Assembly: GCA_001936135.1 (NCBI GenBank)
Contig: CP012817.1
Location: forward strand, 2,542,001-2,606,000
Direction of reading: 5' to 3'
Length of the DNA stretch: 64,000 nucleotides
DNA from: Saccharomycopsis fibuligera x Saccharomycopsis cf. fibuligera
Lineage: Eukaryota; Ascomycota; Saccharomycetes; Ascoideales; Saccharomycopsidaceae
Shown here: positions 58,731 to 64,000 of the stretch, piece after piece
How positions within the stretch are numbered: position 1 is the first letter of the stretch
Layout of the letters: the number at the start of each line of letters is the position of its first letter
Made by a program: the position numbers and the translations under genes
The notes under the pieces: model-generated
Seen by the model: the letters and a program-made list of their open reading frames with translations, nothing else
The model's database searches: none
What the model was told of the DNA's origin: nothing

Positions 58731-60605
58731 CTAATTGGCCTGTAAATTGTTTAGCCGTATGTACTCCTCAACCCAAAGTTGCCGTTGATATTTGAACCAC
58801 TCCGGAAGAACTTCTTCAGGCGGTAGCTTGATCTTCACATGATTTTTTACTCCGCCATATTTTTCCACCAGTAATGGTTTGTAAAAGACATGATAATATT
58901 TTTCTTCCAAACTTGATATCCCATTTTGACCTTGGCGTGCTGGACTTTCCGTAGTAGCAGTAGCTGCTGCAATTGAAGAGTTGTTTCCATCATTCGTTAT
59001 TGGTCTCAGTGCTTGTGTTTCACAAATTTCGCTCGGTGTAACCGTGAGGCTCGTATCATGTTTATCATCAGCGTTGTCAAGATTATTATTCGTATCTCCA
59101 GTTGCTGTTTTTGCCTTGTTTTGGAGTTCCGAGTTAATATTGAGATGGGCTAACTCTGCACTTAACAATGATTTGTGCTCTGAATTTTCCTCGGCTTTCT
59201 GCTTTCCCGCGCAACTTGCATTATTTGCCAACTGTTTATCGTGCTTATCGCCACTACGGCTTTTATCTCCGTTACCATTTGCATAACTATCGTTCGGCCC
59301 GTCTTGTGAAGTGGTCTTCTTTTTCTTTCTCATTTCAATAAGCCTCAACAAGTTGTCAGGAATTTGAGGTGATGAAGACACATAATTTTCAGTCGTGTCG
59401 TTCACCGACTGCAACATACTCTTGTAAGAGTTGTCATATGAGTTCTCTTGACTTCTTAAACTTCGAAAAGAGTCTACTATCGGTAGACCATAACTGTTTC
59501 CACTGCCACCATTGTTATTATTACTGGTGGATATATCTCTAGGGCTGCGATATGCTGATGGAGAGTTAGCTAAATAGTCATAACTTTCAGCACTCCATAT
59601 ACTCGCTATACTGTTTTGCCGAACATCAACACCCCTGGTGCTATTACTGCCCCAGCTATTTTTCATGTTTCTATTGGATTCGTCAATGTCAAGCCCATAG
59701 TTGGGCGGGATTGGTATGTTGCTAAATTTCTCGCTTAGCTTACTACTGTTTTTGATGTTCTCAGTTTCATTCACTATTTGGTTAATCTCCTCTCCCTGGA
59801 AGTTCAACTTCTCTATCTGTCCAGTAGTAGTGTCAGTGATACGACCGCCAACTTCATTTTCCGAGCTATCTTTATTATTTTTAAACGGTATAAGCTCAAT
59901 TTGTATAATATCTAAGAAAATTTCCACCTGGTATGTTTTGTTTTTGTTTGCGTACATTCTATACTCATTGATAAGATTGGAATAGTTCCATTTTTCGATT
60001 TTTCTCAATATTGAAACTATCACATCCATAGAATCCACAATCATGATGTTATAAGTGTTTTTATTCAAAAGAATTTCAAAAATTTTGGATAAGAGGTTTC
60101 TCTTAATGACCATCCAATCGTCTTTTTTCGAATTCAATGACGTGTCGTTGTAAATGTAAATAATACTCTTCTCAAATTTCTTCAACTCATTCTCGGCAAT
60201 ATTGTCACTGAAGTTACTTGTGTTTGTGCTAACTGGAACGATTACATTGGCATCGGTCTGCTCCAGTTGTCTTTTCCCATCGGCCCCAAAAATGTCAGTA
60301 GCAGTAGAAGCGATAGCACCAACAGTACCACTTTCGCTATTGCCAATCGTCAGCTCAAGATTAGGCGGCTTCAAATGCGGATGTTTGAGTTTGAGCTTCC
60401 TATTGCTTATTTGGTATAGCTGAATACGACTTTTTTGTAAAAAGGTGTAGAATTGTTTTGGCGGTTGTTCCACATCTAAAAGAAGAATTGATTTCAAAGA
60501 TAGCGTTTCAAGAAACGAAAAGTTTATTGGGTCCACGTATGAAGCACGGTATAGGCCATCTTCAACTATGCCAAAATTCGTTGGAGGCACCAACATTGGT
60601 TGCAT
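58731..60605 (-). CDS. OCA4: Oca4-like tyrosine-phosphatase-fold protein, catalytically dead
   Basis: 624 residues, versus 362 in Saccharomyces Oca4; the extra length is a Ser/Asn-rich insert (about 260-560). Oca1-Oca6/Siw14 proteins form a complex linked to inositol pyrophosphate hydrolysis and stress signalling. The N-terminus MLVPPTNFGIVEDGLYRASY and SFLETLSLKSILLLDVEQPP is the SIW14/OCA pattern. A helical half follows near 185-225 (LSKIFEILLNKNTYNIMIVD, then ILRKIEKWNYSNLINEYRMY). In active Siw14 the P-loop HCxxGxxRTG sits between these strands; here VDSMDVIVSILRK replaces it, so no catalytic Cys or Arg is present, as in Saccharomyces Oca4. The C-terminus has VKNHVKIKLPPEEVLPEWFK, the Oca4 tail. 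Gene name rests on this tail and the P-loop loss. Confidence 0.85.
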   Translation of the reverse strand: MQPMLVPPTNFGIVEDGLYRASYVDPINFSFLETLSLKSILLLDVEQPPKQFYTFLQKSRIQLYQISNRKLKLKHPHLKPPNLELTIGNSESGTVGAIASTATDIFGADGKRQLEQTDANVIVPVSTNTSNFSDNIAENELKKFEKSIIYIYNDTSLNSKKDDWMVIKRNLLSKIFEILLNKNTYNIMIVDSMDVIVSILRKIEKWNYSNLINEYRMYANKNKTYQVEIFLDIIQIELIPFKNNKDSSENEVGGRITDTTTGQIEKLNFQGEEINQIVNETENIKNSSKLSEKFSNIPIPPNYGLDIDESNRNMKNSWGSNSTRGVDVRQNSIASIWSAESYDYLANSPSAYRSPRDISTSNNNNGGSGNSYGLPIVDSFRSLRSQENSYDNSYKSMLQSVNDTTENYVSSSPQIPDNLLRLIEMRKKKKTTSQDGPNDSYANGNGDKSRSGDKHDKQLANNASCAGKQKAEENSEHKSLLSAELAHLNINSELQNKAKTATGDTNNNLDNADDKHDTSLTVTPSEICETQALRPITNDGNNSSIAAATATTESPARQGQNGISSLEEKYYHVFYKPLLVEKYGGVKNHVKIKLPPEEVLPEWFKYQRQLWVEEYIRLNNLQAN

Positions 60606-61556
60606 AATTGTAATATTATCTTGATTTAGTAGGTTTGTTTTGGTTGAGATCCGAGGATTAAAGAAAAGTTGCGGTGATGACGTGGTGATGAGTTTGTCTT
60701 TGATTGATATATTTATTGTCTTTGAAAATACCGAGATGCTGAATATTATGAAGTGCGTTTAGCATTTATACCGTTCTTCCGGATTGATGCTGATCAAGTT
60801 ACACTATAGCAGGATCAGGTTAAGCGATGTTGTACAGTGAAAAATAAAAAAAGTGTATGTTTGATAATATAGTGCTATTCCTAACTGGTAAATAACTAAA
60901 TCCAATGGATTATGATTTTTTATGCCCGAAAAGAAAAAAGTTTACTTTGCATTGTCTTTTTATTCCTAGGCAATTACCAGTCAGTTTTTGATTAAAAAAA
61001 TATGGCTTCATTAAGAGATTTCTATTGATCTCCTAGGATTCTCTTCAGCTTTTTCAGGAAATCACAACTACTGCTGACCATTATGTTGCCAAACTAGTTG
61101 ATAGGCTAACTTTTTTATGGTTTTTTCCCATTGTTCGTTTGAAAAGTGCTAATTTAATTTTACAAACTTTACTCTAGTATTCCAGTCTGACCTTTACAAA
61201 ATACAAATTATCAAATCAGTTATCTATTAAAGGAAAATATATTTCTTCGAAGCATTCAATACCATATTCATTACTGTAGTGGCCAGAAGTTATTCGATAA
61301 CATACATAATTTAATATGTAGAGTAAAAGTAGCTGATATTATCGAAATTGCAAACTAAAAAAAAAATCAGTACAAACCTTTCGACTCGTTAAAAAAAATA
61401 GAGCCATATTAGTTGTGCCTTTTTAAAAAAGTGTTTAAATAATAGACATAATTTCAAATTTGCTTGACGCATTGTTACGTTTTTTTTTTAAACAGTTTTT
61501 TTTTTTTTTTTTTCTTTTTTTCTTTTATTTTATTTTTGAAGAGCATACAAAATAAA
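60606..61556. other. OCA4 promoter and unassigned DNA
   Basis: 950 AT-rich bases. A stretch at 60820-60836 (TTAAGCGATGTTGTA-like) shares about 15 bases with the LTR-like family, too short to call a copy. A T run at 61495-61516 precedes the ABC relic. Confidence 0.45.
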
Positions 61557-61975
61557 GATTCCAAACGTGTCTCAAAGCCCAATCACAGACAAAATGTTAC
61601 TGTTCCCTTCATTACGAAAGGGAAAGACATATTTGGTCACTTTTTCTTGATTTGGAATTTGAGTTTGAATATAAGTTTCTTGATAGTTACAATGATCGCC
61701 TTTCACACTGCTATGAAAGGTACTATTTGCGAGAATTTATAGTCAAATATGTCTTAGACTTACTTCAAGAAACACAATGTAATATTCCTGCGGCAAAACC
61801 ATTACATTACAGACCACAAGCAGGTGCAATTGTGTTCAAAGATATGAACATGAGATACGGAAGTTTTTTTTGTCTTGTGTTGAGAGACTTGTCTTTTTGA
61901 ATGATTACTAGTGAAAAGATTGGTGTTTGTGCTCATTTTACAACTATTGAACAGTTAATTCTTGTAAATCTATTA
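61557..61975 (+). pseudogene. relic of a YOR1-type ABC-C transporter
   Basis: A decayed fragment of a multidrug/oligomycin-type ABC-C transporter, around the junction of the second membrane domain and the second ATP-binding domain. One frame carries FLDSYNDRLSHCYERYYL, like the ERFLxxNDxxIDxxNEAYYL segment of family members. It then runs directly into the linker DLLQETQCNIPAAKPLHYRP, QAGAIVFKDMNMRYG and LVLRDLSF, ends at TGA (61898), and continues in the same frame as MITSEKIGVC. In an intact gene LSF-E-I-x-P-G-EKIG-x-x-GRTGAGKS follows; the spacing fits, but a stop replaces the Glu and the Walker A lysine region is not recognisable. Upstream, DSKRVSKPNH in another frame fits the xxKRLxxxxRS segment. 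A deletion, frameshift and stop together mean it is not functional. No intact copy is in the window. Confidence 0.65.
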
Positions 61976-62265
61976 AACATAATTTAAAATAAGCTGATAA
62001 TGAAGAAAAAAAAAATAGGAAAAAGGAGCAAAATTAAGAACGAACAAAGAAAAAGAAAATAATAGCTAACCTTTAAATAAGCCGAACAAAAGTCAAGAAC
62101 TCAAAAGACACGTTTTAATGGAAACTTGGGGAAATAGGGAGAAAAAAACCAGTTAAAACCTTATTTCCAAAGTAAAATGAAATCATTTATAAGTAATTAA
62201 CATAGTAAAATACAAGCTAATAAAAAAATTTTTGTTTCAAAAAAATTTTCCAAAAAACAGATGAC
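61976..62265. other. ERG11 3' flank
   Basis: 290 AT-rich bases with A runs at 62005-62014 and 62224-62230. Nothing is recognised beyond a presumed ERG11 terminator/polyadenylation zone. Confidence 0.5.

Positions 62266-64000
<1,735 letters not shown>

Overview
The window is nuclear DNA from an ascomycete budding yeast (Saccharomycotina). It is AT-rich, with compact, mostly intronless genes, and the few introns have yeast-type GTATGT/GTAAGT donors and (T)ACTAAC branch sites. All confidently named genes have Saccharomyces-type orthologues. In-frame CTG codons are almost absent: I found none in HAS1, DBP7 or ERG11, and single ones in PFK1 and BEM3. This suggests a lineage that reassigned CUG (Ser or Ala). 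The ERG11 protein looks closer to the Saccharomyces enzyme than to the Candida albicans one, so a Saccharomycopsis/Ascoidea-like CUG-Ser2 yeast is my best guess. The species is not determined.

Layout, left to right. 1-13 kb: PhoD-like phosphatase (-), HAS1 rRNA helicase (+), a 28-residue metallothionein (-), SRP40 nucleolar Ser/Asp protein (+), PRE10 proteasome alpha7 (-, first exon only ATG). 13-29 kb: GEM1 mitochondrial Rho GTPase (+, spliced), NSE1-like SMC5/6 subunit without RING (-), BRE2 COMPASS subunit (+), PFK1 phosphofructokinase (-), SLK19 (-) and TOA1 (+) as a divergent pair. 29-43 kb: BEM3 RhoGAP (-), a YML020W-like protein (-), ATG16 (+, three exons), RRP42 exosome (-), DBP7 helicase (-). 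43-47 kb: U6 snRNA with a downstream B box, then gene-poor AT-rich DNA with a solo-LTR-like repeat. 47-64 kb: ERV25 p24 protein (-), an Asn-rich small protein (-), a Vps3844-domain membrane protein (-), SCS7 (-), a MAC1-like copper-fist factor (-), OCA4 (-), a relic of a YOR1-type ABC transporter (+), and ERG11 (-).

Four genes serve ribosome synthesis (HAS1, SRP40, RRP42, DBP7), and PAC or RRPE-like promoter motifs can be seen upstream of them. Three MCB-type ACGCGT hexamers lie in the upstream regions of NSE1/BRE2, SLK19/TOA1 and BEM3. Copper handling is represented twice: a Neurospora-type metallothionein and a two-REP copper sensor. Sterol and sphingolipid enzymes (ERG11, SCS7) sit in the right arm. 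Gene order recalls Saccharomyces: SLK19-TOA1 are neighbours there, and NSE1/BRE2 and ERV25/YML020W are close. No CRISPR array, prokaryotic-type mobile element, tRNA or rRNA was seen. No clearly novel multi-gene system was found; the most unusual items are the tiny metallothionein, the ATG-only exon, the RING-less Nse1, the pseudo-enzymes and the ABC relic.
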